Source: Pasteurella skyensis
GTDB lineage: Bacteria; Pseudomonadota; Gammaproteobacteria; Enterobacterales; Pasteurellaceae
Assembly: GCF_013377295.1 (NCBI RefSeq)
Contig: NZ_CP016180.1
Span: 496,001-560,000 of the forward strand
DNA: 64,000 nt
Direction of reading: 5' to 3'
Position 1 is the first letter of the stretch. Each line of letters opens with the position of its first letter. The translations under genes were made by a program, and so were the position numbers. The notes below the pieces were generated by a model. That model was not told where the DNA came from. It made no database searches and saw only the letters and a program-made list of their open reading frames with translations. Below, in pieces: positions 21,372 to 31,088 of the stretch.

Positions 21372-22487
21372 TTACACCCCAAGCTCTTTAAATAATCGCT
21401 TGCAAGCTGTACCATCTTCCTTAAATAGATGGCAACGATTTGGATCAATCCCAATAGCTATCTCATCGTCTTCTGAGACTAATACAATATCATTTTGGCG
21501 ATAAACAAGGTTTTGTTTGATCGGTGGCATTTCAATATGAATTTGGGTTTCATTACCAAGCTGTTCCACCACTTTTACTTTTCCTTTAATACAAATTTCA
21601 GCTTGATCAGAAGGTAATAAATGCTCAGGGCGAAGTCCAAGTGAAAGATTATCACCCACTTTTACTCCTGCACTTTCAACTGGTACCCAGAAATTAAGGT
21701 GTGTAGAATCTGGTAATTCAATTTTTACGCCACCTTCACGCACATCAATGACTTTCACAGGTAAGAAATTCATTTTTGGTGAACCAATAAACCCTGCCAC
21801 AAAGCGATTAGCTGGATAGTGATAAAGCTCTAATGGTTTACCGACTTGTGCCACGCCTCCTGCTTTTAAAACGACAATTTTATCCGCAAGGGTCATCGCT
21901 TCAATTTGATCGTGAGTAACGTAAATCATTGTGCGGTTTAAACGTTTGTGGAGCTTTGAAATTTCGACACGCATTTGCACACGTAATGCCGCATCTAAAT
22001 TAGAAAGTGGTTCATCTAACAAAAACACTTCTGGTTGAGAAACTAAGGTTCGCCCAATCGCCACACGTTGACGTTGTCCCCCTGAAAGCTCTTTTGGTTT
22101 ACGTTCTAATAAGTGAGCAAGTTGCAAGATTTCAGACACTTGATTAACTCTTTTATCAATATCTGTCTTACTTGCTTTCGCTAATTTCAATCCAAAAGAC
22201 ATATTCTCAGCCACGCTTAAATGAGGGTAAAGAGCATAAGATTGGAACACCATACCAATATTACGTTTAGCAGGTGGAATATCATTCATTCTTGTATCAC
22301 CAATAAATAGATCACCTGTTGTAATATCTTCTAAGCCTGCTATCATACGCAGTAACGTTGATTTTCCACAACCAGAAGGTCCAACGAAAACCACAAATTC
22401 GCCTTCTTTTATTTCAAGATTTACATCTTTTGAAATATGGATATCACCATAAGATTTGCTTACATTTACTAATCGAACATCAGCCAT
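21372..22487 (-). CDS. malK: Maltose/maltodextrin ABC transporter ATP-binding protein MalK
   Basis: MalK is the ATPase pair of the MalFGK2 importer and also restrains MalT. The 371-residue protein matches E. coli MalK (371) and has Walker [10 protein letters not shown] (residues 36-44), a Q-loop [12 protein letters not shown], the signature LSGGQRQR near 134, Walker [13 protein letters not shown], an H-loop VTHDQIEAM, and the C-terminal regulatory OB-type domain (about 235-371). It is the first gene of the leftward arm (malK-lamB-malM-malS) and divergent from malE. Confidence 0.97.
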   Translation of the reverse strand: MADVRLVNVSKSYGDIHISKDVNLEIKEGEFVVFVGPSGCGKSTLLRMIAGLEDITTGDLFIGDTRMNDIPPAKRNIGMVFQSYALYPHLSVAENMSFGLKLAKASKTDIDKRVNQVSEILQLAHLLERKPKELSGGQRQRVAIGRTLVSQPEVFLLDEPLSNLDAALRVQMRVEISKLHKRLNRTMIYVTHDQIEAMTLADKIVVLKAGGVAQVGKPLELYHYPANRFVAGFIGSPKMNFLPVKVIDVREGGVKIELPDSTHLNFWVPVESAGVKVGDNLSLGLRPEHLLPSDQAEICIKGKVKVVEQLGNETQIHIEMPPIKQNLVYRQNDIVLVSEDDEIAIGIDPNRCHLFKEDGTACKRLFKELGV

Positions 22488-22571
22488 TGTATTTATCCTC
22501 TCTTTTTTTATTGAAAACTAATATAATAATATTATCTAGGGAAAACATCATACTTGGATAAAAAAAATCAT

Positions 22572-22601
22572 AAAATATAAGCGGTCTTTTTTTGTGCAAA
22601 T
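22572..22601 (+). other. Uptake signal sequence between malK and malE
   Basis: ATAAGCGGTC followed by a T-run and TTTGTGCAAA, matching the extended Pasteurellaceae uptake motif. It lies just upstream of the CRP sites of the divergent mal promoters. Confidence 0.75.
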
Positions 22602-22613
22602 AAAGTGTTTTTT

Positions 22614-22629
22614 TGTGATATAGATCACG
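22614..22629. promoter_or_regulatory. CRP site 1 in the malK-malE regulatory region
   Basis: TGTGATATAGATCACG matches TGTGA-N6-TCACA at nine of ten key bases. In E. coli the same divergent region holds several CRP sites that link the maltose genes to catabolite control. Confidence 0.85.
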
Positions 22630-22646
22630 GAATTAAATTGTTTTTT

Positions 22647-22662
22647 TGTGATCACTGTCACA
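22647..22662. promoter_or_regulatory. CRP site 2 in the malK-malE regulatory region (perfect)
   Basis: TGTGATCACTGTCACA is a perfect TGTGA-N6-TCACA. Its centre is 33 bp from site 1 and 40 bp from site 3. Confidence 0.92.
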
Positions 22663-22686
22663 AATATTCGATAATAATGTGAGAAG

Positions 22687-22702
22687 TATGATCAAGTTCA
22701 CA
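22687..22702. promoter_or_regulatory. CRP site 3 in the malK-malE regulatory region
   Basis: TATGATCAAGTTCACA matches the CRP consensus at nine of ten key bases. It lies 13 bp from the first MalT box. Confidence 0.75.
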
Positions 22703-22714
22703 AAAAAAATAATA

Positions 22715-22737
22715 GGGGATGAGAAGGGGGGATGAGG
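22715..22737 (+). promoter_or_regulatory. Two direct MalT boxes in front of malE
   Basis: GGGGATGAGA (22715-22724) and GGGGATGAGG (22728-22737) match the MalT box GGGGA(T/G)GAGG at nine and ten of ten positions. They are direct repeats 13 bp apart, about 80-100 bp before the malE start codon. These predict activation of malEFGQ and, with CRP, of the malK arm by the MalT encoded nearby. Confidence 0.93.
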
Positions 22738-22818
22738 TCTTTTAAATCTAATTATTTCATTATACTGCTCGAATTATCTTAGTTTCTTTATATATCAACA
22801 AACAAAGAGGAAAATGTT

Positions 22819-24003
22819 ATGAGAAATTTAACAAAAACAGCCCTTGCCGTATTAGCAGGTTTATCTGTGGCACAAGGTGTGTATGCAAAAATGGTTGAAG
22901 GTCAAATCAACATTTGGATCAATGCAGACAAAGGTTACAACGGTTTAGCTGAAGTGGGTAAAAAGTTTGAAGCGGATACAGGTGTAAAAGTTGTTGTCGA
23001 GCATCCTTCTAAATTAGAAGAAGTGTATCCACAAGTTGCCGCTTCTGGTGATGGTCCAGATGTGATTATTTTTGCTCACGACCGTTTTGGTGGCTATGCA
23101 CAAGCAGGTTTGCTTGCAGAAATTCAACCAAGTGCCGAGTTTAAAGCAAAATTATCTGACATTGGTTGGAAAGCAACAAGCTATAAAGGTAAACAAATTG
23201 CTTACCCAATCGCAGTGGAATCTTTATCTTTAATCTATAACAAAGATTTAGTACCAACCGCTCCTAAAACGTGGAAAGAAGTCATTGAGTTAGATAAAAA
23301 ACTTAAAAAAGACGGTAAATCAGCGATTATGTGGAACTTAGCTGAACCTTACTTCACTTGGCCAATTATCTCTTCACAAGGTGCTTACGCGTTCAAATTA
23401 ACTGATAAAGGTTATGATGCAAAAGATATTGGCGTGAACAATAAAGCAGCACAAAAAGGGTTACAGTTTGTGGTTGATTTAGTGAAACAAAAAGTGATCA
23501 ACAAAGATACTGACTATGCCGTTGCAGAAGCGGGCTTTAATAAAGGTCAAACAGCGTTAACAATTAATGGTCCTTGGGCTTGGGCAAATATTGAGAAAAG
23601 CGGTATCAACTATGGCGTAGCAGTATTACCTAAATTAAACGGTAAAGCAGGTAAACCATTTGTTGGCGTATTAAGTGCTGGGGTGAATGCAGCAAGTCCA
23701 AATAAAGATCTTGTTAAAGAGTTTATGGAAAACTATTTATTAACAGACAGTGGTTTAGAAACCGTAAACAAAGATGTTGCATTAGGTGCGGTGGCATTGA
23801 AAAGCTATCAAAAAGTGTTAGCCAAAGATCCACGCATTGCGGCAACAATGGAAAATGCGGAAAATGGTGAAGTAATGCCTAATATCCCTGAAATGAGCCG
23901 TTTCTGGTATTCAGAAAAAGCAGCGATTACCAATGCGGTAACAGGTCGTCAAAGTGTTAAAGCAGCACTTGATGAAGCACAAGCGAAAATTGAAAAAGAG
24001 TAA
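22819..24003 (+). CDS. malE: Periplasmic maltose/maltodextrin-binding protein MalE
   Basis: MalE delivers maltodextrins to MalFGK2. The 394-residue protein (E. coli 396) has a signal peptide ending ...AQGVYA (residues 1-23) and the MalE stretches [20 protein letters not shown] (28-47), [19 protein letters not shown] and [29 protein letters not shown] lies just upstream of the ATG. It is the first gene of the rightward arm, behind two MalT boxes and three CRP sites, and is followed by a hairpin that may stabilise its message. Confidence 0.98.
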   Translation: MRNLTKTALAVLAGLSVAQGVYAKMVEGQINIWINADKGYNGLAEVGKKFEADTGVKVVVEHPSKLEEVYPQVAASGDGPDVIIFAHDRFGGYAQAGLLAEIQPSAEFKAKLSDIGWKATSYKGKQIAYPIAVESLSLIYNKDLVPTAPKTWKEVIELDKKLKKDGKSAIMWNLAEPYFTWPIISSQGAYAFKLTDKGYDAKDIGVNNKAAQKGLQFVVDLVKQKVINKDTDYAVAEAGFNKGQTALTINGPWAWANIEKSGINYGVAVLPKLNGKAGKPFVGVLSAGVNAASPNKDLVKEFMENYLLTDSGLETVNKDVALGAVALKSYQKVLAKDPRIAATMENAENGEVMPNIPEMSRFWYSEKAAITNAVTGRQSVKAALDEAQAKIEKE

Positions 24004-24040
24004 TTAATTTATTCAAATACTAAAAATTTTGCATAGAACT

Positions 24041-24068
24041 GTAGAGACGTAGCATACTACGTCTCTAC
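24041..24068. repeat. REP-like perfect palindrome in the malE-malF spacer
   Basis: GTAGAGACGTAG (24041-24052) and CTACGTCTCTAC (24057-24068) form a 12-bp stem with a CATA loop. In E. coli the malE-malF spacer also carries palindromic REP sequences, which favour malE over malF expression. A related palindrome occurs at 31013-31036. No strong T-run follows. Confidence 0.88.
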
Positions 24069-24100
24069 TCCTCATAATAATAAAAATTTAGGACGAAAAT

Positions 24101-25657
24101 ATGCTTACTTCCATTGAAACACCACCAACAAATCTTCAAATTTGGGGAAAACGCCTCTGCATTGGTTTGCTTTATTTATTAGCCTTTTATCTTGTTTTTA
24201 CCATTTATTTACAAGGTGAGATTATATTTGCACTGCTTGTGTTGGTTGTTTTAACCTCTGGTATTTATGTGTTCAGCAATGGCAGAGCATATCGTTGGCG
24301 TTATCTTTACCCAGGTGTATCCGCAATTGGAATTTTTATTATTTTTCCATTATTGATGACCGTTATTATTGCATTTACTAATTATAGTGGTGCAAATAGA
24401 TTGAGCTTTGAGCAAGTTGTTTCACAATTACAATCACAAAAATTTGCTTTTGGAGAGCGTTTTAATTTTAAATTATTAGCAATCGAAAACAATAAATATC
24501 AACTCACACTAAATAACAGCAAATTACAAAAAAATTATCTTTCTGCACCACTTGATCTCACAAAATTACCAAAAGAATTATCCGTCAATGAAGTGGCAAA
24601 ATTACCAGAAGGTAAAGTTGCACCATTAAAAATTATCATAAAAAATCGTACTAATTTACAAGCGGTTAATGTTGTACTACCATCAAATGAAAGCCTAACA
24701 ATGAGTTCATTACGCCAATTTACGGAACAGAAGAAGCGGTATGATTTTGATCAAAATTCGCAAATTTTAATCAATAATGAAACAGGCGAAAAATATAAAG
24801 CAAATAATGAAATTGGTTTCTTTCAAAAAATTGATGAACAAGGGCAGTTTGTTGAACAGCGTTTAGAACCGGGTTATATCGTTGCGGCAGGTTGGAGTAA
24901 TTACATTAAAATTTTAACTGATAAAGGTGTACAAGAGCCTTTTGTTAAAATCTTTATTTGGACAGTGATTTTTGCTTTCTTAACTGTTATTTTTACTGTA
25001 TTTTTAGGAATGATTTTTGCCTCACTGGTGCAGTGGGAACCTCTGAAAGGTAAAGCTGTTTATCGCTTATTGCTAATTTTACCTTATGCCGTACCGGGTT
25101 TTATTTCCATTCTGGTATTTAAAGGATTGTTCAACCAAAGTTTTGGGGAAATAAACTTAATTCTTAACCAATTATTTGGTATTCGCCCTGAATGGTTTAA
25201 TGATCCAACTTTAGCCAAATCAATGCTATTAATTGTAAATACGTGGTTGGGTTACCCTTATATGATGATTGTTTGTATGGGCTTACTCAAAGCCATTCCA
25301 AATGATTTGTATGAAGCCTCTGCCATTGACGGTGCGACAATGTGGCAAAATTTTACCAAAATCACAATGCCAATGTTATTAAAACCACTGATGCCATTGA
25401 TGATCGCCAGTTTTGCCTTCAACTTTAATAACTTTGTACTGATTCAATTATTAACCTTAGGTGGTCCAAATATGGTTGGCACAACCACCCCAGCAGGGCA
25501 TACTGATTTACTTGTAAGTTATACTTACCGTATCGCCTTTGAAGGTAGCGGATCACAAGACTTTGGCTTAGCAGCGGCAATTGCAGTGATTATCTTCTTA
25601 CTGGTCAGTATTCTTGCCTTGTTCCAAATTCGTTTAACCAAATTACAGCAAGATTAG
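24101..25657 (+). CDS. malF: Maltose ABC transporter permease MalF
   Basis: MalF is one of the two membrane subunits of MalFGK2. The 518-residue protein (E. coli 514) has three N-terminal membrane segments, a large periplasmic P2-type loop (about residues 95-280), then the permease core with the EAA loop EASAIDGATMWQNFTKITMP (about 405-424) that docks to MalK. It lies 97 bp after malE and 12 bp before malG. Confidence 0.97.
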   Translation: MLTSIETPPTNLQIWGKRLCIGLLYLLAFYLVFTIYLQGEIIFALLVLVVLTSGIYVFSNGRAYRWRYLYPGVSAIGIFIIFPLLMTVIIAFTNYSGANRLSFEQVVSQLQSQKFAFGERFNFKLLAIENNKYQLTLNNSKLQKNYLSAPLDLTKLPKELSVNEVAKLPEGKVAPLKIIIKNRTNLQAVNVVLPSNESLTMSSLRQFTEQKKRYDFDQNSQILINNETGEKYKANNEIGFFQKIDEQGQFVEQRLEPGYIVAAGWSNYIKILTDKGVQEPFVKIFIWTVIFAFLTVIFTVFLGMIFASLVQWEPLKGKAVYRLLLILPYAVPGFISILVFKGLFNQSFGEINLILNQLFGIRPEWFNDPTLAKSMLLIVNTWLGYPYMMIVCMGLLKAIPNDLYEASAIDGATMWQNFTKITMPMLLKPLMPLMIASFAFNFNNFVLIQLLTLGGPNMVGTTTPAGHTDLLVSYTYRIAFEGSGSQDFGLAAAIAVIIFLLVSILALFQIRLTKLQQD

Positions 25658-25669
25658 GGGGAAGATAAA

Positions 25670-26560
25670 ATGGCAATGGTTCAAGAAAAATCCATAAAAG
25701 TACGTTTATTTTCAACACACTTATTTTTAATTTTATTTTGTGCATTAATTTTGTTCCCAATGTTGATGATTATCGGCATTTCATTAAGACCGGGTAATTT
25801 AGCACTAGGAGAAATTATTCCTAGTACGATCTCTTTTGAGCATTGGAAGTTAGCATTGGGACTTCCTGTGACACACGCTGATGGAACAGTCACACCACCT
25901 CCTTTTCCTGTTTTATTATGGTTATGGAACTCTGTAAAAGTGGCGACAGTGACCGCTGTTCTAACATTAATTTTTTCCACAACATCAGCTTATGCTTTCG
26001 CACGTTTAAAATTTGCAGGAAAAGGCGTATTGTTACAAGGAATGTTAATTTTTCAAATGTTCCCTGCGGTACTCTCATTAGTCGCATTATATGCGTTATT
26101 TGACCGTTTAAGTGATTACATTCCATTCTTAGGATTGAATACGCACGGTGGTGTGATTTTTGCTTACTTAGGCGGAATTGCAATGCACGTTTGGACAATT
26201 AAGGGATATTTTGAAACCATTGATGTTTCTTTAGAAGAAGCGGCAGCCTTAGATGGTGCAACCCCTTGGCAGACTTTCCGCTTAATTTTATTGCCATTAT
26301 CAGTCCCTATTTTAGCGGTGGTGTTTATTTTATCTTTTATTTCTTCTATTATTGAAGTACCCGTTGCCTCGTTACTATTACGAGATGTGGGTAACTATAC
26401 CTTAGCGGTGGGAATGCAACAATATTTACACCCTCAAAACTATTTATGGGGTGATTTTGCCGCAGCAGCAATTTTATCGGCAATTCCAATTACTTTAGTC
26501 TTTATTTTAGCACAGCGTTGGTTAGTGGGTGGTTTAACTGCTGGCGGCGTAAAAGGTTAG
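25670..26560 (+). CDS. malG: Maltose ABC transporter permease MalG
   Basis: MalG pairs with MalF. The 296-residue protein matches E. coli MalG (296), with six membrane segments, the EAA loop [20 protein letters not shown] (about residues 189-208), a periplasmic loop after the first helix, and the C-terminal [10 protein letters not shown] tail that in E. coli reaches the MalK interface. A strong ribosome binding site (AGGGGGA) precedes it, and malQ follows after 11 bp. Confidence 0.97.
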   Translation: MAMVQEKSIKVRLFSTHLFLILFCALILFPMLMIIGISLRPGNLALGEIIPSTISFEHWKLALGLPVTHADGTVTPPPFPVLLWLWNSVKVATVTAVLTLIFSTTSAYAFARLKFAGKGVLLQGMLIFQMFPAVLSLVALYALFDRLSDYIPFLGLNTHGGVIFAYLGGIAMHVWTIKGYFETIDVSLEEAAALDGATPWQTFRLILLPLSVPILAVVFILSFISSIIEVPVASLLLRDVGNYTLAVGMQQYLHPQNYLWGDFAAAAILSAIPITLVFILAQRWLVGGLTAGGVKG

Positions 26561-26571
26561 GAGCATAACAG

Positions 26572-28593
26572 ATGGAAATGGAAAAAGAGCATCCATATAT
26601 TAATCCTTATTTTATCAATGAGCGAGGAGAACATTGTTATCCTGCTCCAGAAGTGTATCAGAAAATTGCAACATTATTGGGAGAGCCTGCACCCACAAGG
26701 TTAATTCCTTTTGTTAAAGTGATTTCACAAAATGAAGCGGTCACTTTAGATCTTATTTTTGCAAAAAATGAGGCAGTGACTGAGCAATGGCAACTTCGGC
26801 TTGAAAGTGGTGAACAGCAGGTAGGGAGTATCACAGAAGGAAAAATTATATTACCTTGTGATCTGCCTTTAGGTTACCACACACTAACTATTGTTGCAGA
26901 TGGTTCGCCTTTAGAATGTCGTATTATTGTGACACCAAAAACAGCTTTTCAGCCAGAACAATTACAACAAGGTAAAAAGTTATGGGGTGCTATTTTACAG
27001 CTGTATACCTTACGCTCAGAAGCAAACTGGGGTATTGGTGACTTCGGCGATTTACAACAGTTTTTAATTAAAATTGCAGAGCAAGGAGGGGATTTTGTAG
27101 GGTTAAATCCTATCCATTCACTGTTTCCAGCAAATCCTGAGGCGGCTAGCCCTTATAGCCCTTCTTCTCGTTTATGGCAAAATATTATTTATATTAATGT
27201 GAATAATATTGAAGCATTTCAACAGAGTGAAGAAGCACAACAATGGTTTCACTCTGAAGAAACGCAACGCATATTAACGGAAATAAAAGCACAACCATAC
27301 GTTAATTATGCTCAAGTAATGCAATTAAAACTAACAGGGTTGCAGTTTGCTTTTGCCAAATATGTCACACAAGATCAAACAGAGTTTGAACAGTTTATTG
27401 CAGAGCAAGAAGAGAGTTTGCAAGTGCAAGGCACGTTTGACGCTTTACATCAATGGTTGAGTGAACAAAATGAAGAGCAATGGGGTTGGGATTATTGGGC
27501 AGAGCAGTATCAAAGCTACCATTCTAGTGCTGTACAACAATTTAAAGAAGAGCATAGTTATCAAGTCCGTTTTTATATGTGGTTACAATTTGTGGCGCAA
27601 CAGCAGTTAGCACAATGTAATGAGCAAGCAAAACAACTTGGAATGCCAATTGGTTTTTATCGTGATTTAGCCGTTGGAGTATCAGCAAATGGTTCAGAAA
27701 CGTGGGCAGATAAAGAATTATATGTGTTAGACGCTTCTGTGGGTGCTCCGCCTGATATTATGGCACCACAAGGGCAAAATTGGGGGTTATCACCAATGCA
27801 CCCAGACGTATTGCAACAAAGAGCTTACCAACCATTTATAGACTTATTACGTGCAAATATGAAACACTGTGGTGCATTGCGAATCGATCATATTTTAGGT
27901 TTTGCACGTCTCTGGTGGGCAACTAAAAATGCACCTGCGAAAGATGGCGCTTATGTGCGCTATCCATTGGAAGATCTGCTATCTATTTTAGCATTAGAAA
28001 GCCAACGTCATCAGTGTTTAATTATTGCAGAGGCATTGGGAATCGTACCAGAAGGAATGTTAGACGCATTAGCACAAAAAGGAATACTTGCTTATAATAT
28101 CTTCTATTTTGAATTTGATTGGTATGGTAGCAGACACCTACACGAATACCCTTATCACGCAATGACCACCCTGAGTACTCACGATTTACCAACGGTAAAA
28201 GGTTATTGGCAACATTATGATTTTGAATTAGGTGAAAAATTTGGTGTTTATCCTAATTTAGAGATTTTACAAAAACTGCAACACGATCGTACTTATGCTA
28301 AACAACGTATTCGAGAAGCTGTTGAAAATAGTGGTCAGCCACTAGAAAGAGGAGATGGGTATCTTTCACAGCAATTTACTCATCAACTGCAAAGCTATGT
28401 AGCAAATACAAACAGCGCTTTATTTGGAACTCAACCAGAAGATTGGTTAAATATGTTAGAACCAGTTAATATACCAGGGACAAGTAACGAATATCCAAAC
28501 TGGCGTAGAAAGTTGAGTAAAACGACAGAGGAAATTTTTGCTGATGAAAATATCAGAATGTTGCTACAGAATATCAACACTAAGCGTAGGTAA
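26572..28593 (+). CDS. malQ: 4-alpha-glucanotransferase (amylomaltase) MalQ
   Basis: MalQ disproportionates maltodextrins, releasing glucose. The 673-residue GH77 protein (E. coli 694) has GFYRDLAVGVSANGSETW (about 362-379), RIDHILGFARLWW with the nucleophile Asp (about 439-451), a IIAEALGIVPEG segment with the acid/base Glu, and STHDLPTVKGYW (about 532-543). AGGAG precedes the ATG. It ends the malEFG-malQ arm. malP, often paired with malQ, is not in this window, so linear dextrin phosphorolysis must come from elsewhere or be absent. Confidence 0.96.
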   Translation: MEMEKEHPYINPYFINERGEHCYPAPEVYQKIATLLGEPAPTRLIPFVKVISQNEAVTLDLIFAKNEAVTEQWQLRLESGEQQVGSITEGKIILPCDLPLGYHTLTIVADGSPLECRIIVTPKTAFQPEQLQQGKKLWGAILQLYTLRSEANWGIGDFGDLQQFLIKIAEQGGDFVGLNPIHSLFPANPEAASPYSPSSRLWQNIIYINVNNIEAFQQSEEAQQWFHSEETQRILTEIKAQPYVNYAQVMQLKLTGLQFAFAKYVTQDQTEFEQFIAEQEESLQVQGTFDALHQWLSEQNEEQWGWDYWAEQYQSYHSSAVQQFKEEHSYQVRFYMWLQFVAQQQLAQCNEQAKQLGMPIGFYRDLAVGVSANGSETWADKELYVLDASVGAPPDIMAPQGQNWGLSPMHPDVLQQRAYQPFIDLLRANMKHCGALRIDHILGFARLWWATKNAPAKDGAYVRYPLEDLLSILALESQRHQCLIIAEALGIVPEGMLDALAQKGILAYNIFYFEFDWYGSRHLHEYPYHAMTTLSTHDLPTVKGYWQHYDFELGEKFGVYPNLEILQKLQHDRTYAKQRIREAVENSGQPLERGDGYLSQQFTHQLQSYVANTNSALFGTQPEDWLNMLEPVNIPGTSNEYPNWRRKLSKTTEEIFADENIRMLLQNINTKRR

Positions 28594-28629
28594 GTTAAAT
28601 ATTCATAGTAATGTTATACATTAAAGCAA

Positions 28630-29271
28630 TTAGTCATTTTGATATTGTATTTCTGTTACCTCTGCGTATTTACTACCTTCTTCAAGAATGATAGTATCAT
28701 CATCTAAGAGTTGATTTAAAATGGCTATAGAGTCTTTATTGGTAACCAGTTTTAAACTTTTAACTCTTGACACCCCGTTAGGGTGAACAAAGTTTTTGGG
28801 TTTGGGATCTATATTATAATATGACATTAAAAATGGAAGCGTTAAGTCAAAAGGCATAAAAAGCTTCCATTTTAAAAGTTTGCCATCAGGTGTCTTTCTT
28901 CTGTTATTTTTTAAATAGTTCCCTTTTTTGCCATTGTTTGCTAAAAATTCTATTTCATCGTCCAACCCTCCTTCGTTCTTTTCTATGCATAGAATCGCAT
29001 TATTTCCATCTGTAATATCATAGAGTTTCATTCTATCTACCATTGCTTTACCACCAAATAGAGAAAATATTAGCAGTGCTATTTTGGGTATTGATTTCAC
29101 ATCAAGCAATTCAATAAAAGGTCCTTGACTAAAGTAGATAATTGCATTTAATTTTTTTGATTTCCTAGCATATTCTACATAAAACCCTTTTTCTCTCCAT
29201 TCATTAATGGCTTTTTCCAAATTATCAACAGCATAGACTATGTGTCCTGCTCTCATATGTTTTAAACTCAT
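28630..29271 (-). CDS. Glyoxalase-like (VOC superfamily) protein
   Basis: The 213-residue cytoplasmic protein begins with HMRAGHIVYAVDNLEKAINEWREKG, typical of the first beta-alpha-beta unit of VOC proteins, with His in the metal-site position and a second module near IEL and TPDGKLLKWKLF. It resembles the Glyoxalase_3 group (PF13468 from memory). Substrate and metal are unknown. No USS core lies in the gene, and it has few neighbours of related role: convergent with malQ, downstream of pepD. Confidence 0.75.
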   Translation of the reverse strand: MSLKHMRAGHIVYAVDNLEKAINEWREKGFYVEYARKSKKLNAIIYFSQGPFIELLDVKSIPKIALLIFSLFGGKAMVDRMKLYDITDGNNAILCIEKNEGGLDDEIEFLANNGKKGNYLKNNRRKTPDGKLLKWKLFMPFDLTLPFLMSYYNIDPKPKNFVHPNGVSRVKSLKLVTNKDSIAILNQLLDDDTIILEEGSKYAEVTEIQYQND

Positions 29272-29318
29272 TATATATCTCCATAAATAATTTATTTACT
29301 TCAAGTTGAACAAACTCT

Positions 29319-29341
29319 TTAGCTATGATGATCATAGCTAA
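29319..29341 (-). terminator. Stem-loop downstream of pepD
   Basis: TTAGCTATG (29319-29327) pairs with CATAGCTAA (29333-29341) around a 5-base loop, 22 bp after the pepD stop on the minus strand. There is no long T-run, so terminator activity is only likely. Confidence 0.55.
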
Positions 29342-29363
29342 GGTGCGTTCAGGTAATAATGAA

Positions 29364-30827
29364 CTACTTAACAGGAATATTCTCTAACAACTGAATCAAC
29401 AATTCCCAATAAATTTTAACCGCAGGAATATGCGCTTTTTCATCTGGTGAATGAGCATTACGGATAGTTGGGCCAATTGATACCATATCAATATTTGGAT
29501 ACACTTTTTTGAGTAATCCACACTCAAGTCCTGCGTGAATAACCTTAATTTTTGATTCATAACCTAACAATTTATCATAAACTTGTTTAGTTAAAGGCGT
29601 GATTTTTGAATCTGAATCAGGATTCCAACCAGGGTAGCTACCTGAAAATTCTACTGAAGCACCAACTAAATCAGCTAAAGAGCGTAATTTTCCTCTAACT
29701 TCCGCTTTTCCTTCTTCAATTAAAGAGCGAGTTAAAATAATGGCACACACTTGCTCATTTTCTGTTTTTAACACCCCAACACTTAAAGAGGTTTCGACTA
29801 CATCGGCAACAACATCACTATAACGAATAACGCCGTTTGGTAGAACATTTAACGTATCAATAATTGAGTCTGTAGACTGACGACTAAAAACCTGAGAAGG
29901 TAGAGAAATTTCTTCAACCAAAATGGTTAAATTTGGCTCAGCAATTGCCAATTCAGTTTGTAACTGTTGTTCAACCTGCTTAATGTAAGCGGTAACTTGT
30001 GAACGATTTTTTGCAAAAAATGCTAAAGATGTGACCGCTTCACGAGGAATTGCATTACGTACACTTCCTCCTTGAATATCAATAAGTTGAAATTCAACAG
30101 ACTGTTTTAAATCAGCTAATAAGCGAACCATTAATTTAATTGCATTGGCTCGAGTAGTATGAATATCACAACCAGAATGACCACCACGTAGTCCTTTAAG
30201 GGAAATTTGCATTGCACAATCAAAGGTGTTATCTGTCAATTGAATTGGCATAGTAAAGTTACTGTCTTCACCCCCTGCACAACCAATATAAATTTCACCA
30301 TTATCTTCCGTATCGGTATTAATTAAAATATCACCCTCTAGCCAGTTTGCTCGCAATCCTCTCGCACCTTCCATACCTGTTTCTTCAGTCATTGTGAGTA
30401 ATACTTCTAAATCAGGGTGAGCAATATCATCACTCTCTAATACGGCTAGGCAAGAAGCTAATCCAATGCCATTATCTGCCCCAAGGGTTGTCTCTTTAGC
30501 GGTGACCCATTCACCATCAATATAAGGTTGAATAGGGTCTTCTTCAAAATTATGCTGTACGCCCTCATTGGCTTGAGGCACCATATCTAAATGTGCTTGT
30601 AACACCACTTTTTGGCGATTTTCCATTCTTTTTGTGGCAGGTTTACGAATAAGCACATTACCCACCTCATCACGCTCTACGAATAACTGTTTTGATTTTG
30701 CCCAATCGACGATAAAACAAGCCAGTTTTTCCTCGTGGAAAGACGGATGAGGAATGGCACAAATCTGATCAAACCATTTCCAAAGTAAAGAAGGAGAAAG
30801 TGTAGATATTTCTGACTGATTTAACAT
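29364..30827 (-). CDS. pepD: Aminoacyl-histidine dipeptidase (peptidase D)
   Basis: PepD is a cytoplasmic M20/C-family metallopeptidase that splits Xaa-His and other dipeptides. The 487-residue protein (E. coli 485) has the metal/catalytic motif QAHLDMVPQ (about residues 76-84), [10 protein letters not shown] (about 116-125), the glutamate pair [14 protein letters not shown] (about 147-160), [15 protein letters not shown], and the His ligand near the C-terminus in [15 protein letters not shown] core pair lies in the gene near 29990-30040, around the opposite-strand ACCGCTT. Confidence 0.97.
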   Translation of the reverse strand: MLNQSEISTLSPSLLWKWFDQICAIPHPSFHEEKLACFIVDWAKSKQLFVERDEVGNVLIRKPATKRMENRQKVVLQAHLDMVPQANEGVQHNFEEDPIQPYIDGEWVTAKETTLGADNGIGLASCLAVLESDDIAHPDLEVLLTMTEETGMEGARGLRANWLEGDILINTDTEDNGEIYIGCAGGEDSNFTMPIQLTDNTFDCAMQISLKGLRGGHSGCDIHTTRANAIKLMVRLLADLKQSVEFQLIDIQGGSVRNAIPREAVTSLAFFAKNRSQVTAYIKQVEQQLQTELAIAEPNLTILVEEISLPSQVFSRQSTDSIIDTLNVLPNGVIRYSDVVADVVETSLSVGVLKTENEQVCAIILTRSLIEEGKAEVRGKLRSLADLVGASVEFSGSYPGWNPDSDSKITPLTKQVYDKLLGYESKIKVIHAGLECGLLKKVYPNIDMVSIGPTIRNAHSPDEKAHIPAVKIYWELLIQLLENIPVK

Positions 30828-31012
30828 AGTAATAACCTCTTATTTTTTTATTAAATTTGTACCCAAATATTACCGTTTATTTGAAAAAATGGGAAGAGGT
30901 TAAGTGAGAATTCAGTCAATTACATTATCGTGATAGGGTGGCGAAATTTTGAGCGGCTTAATACATTCAGAGAGAGGTATTTATACGCTATTTTTGTTTG
31001 GGGAATGAGAAA

Positions 31013-31036
31013 AGAGACGTAGCATACTACGCCTCT
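31013..31036. repeat. REP-like palindrome between pepD and rnb
   Basis: AGAGACGTAG (31013-31022) and CTACGCCTCT (31027-31036) pair with one mismatch around CATA. The left arm and loop are identical to the malE-malF palindrome at 24041. Confidence 0.8.
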
Positions 31037-31088
31037 ATATAATTGGTAAATTTTTATCAAAATGTAACCGCTTATATGTGATAAAAAT

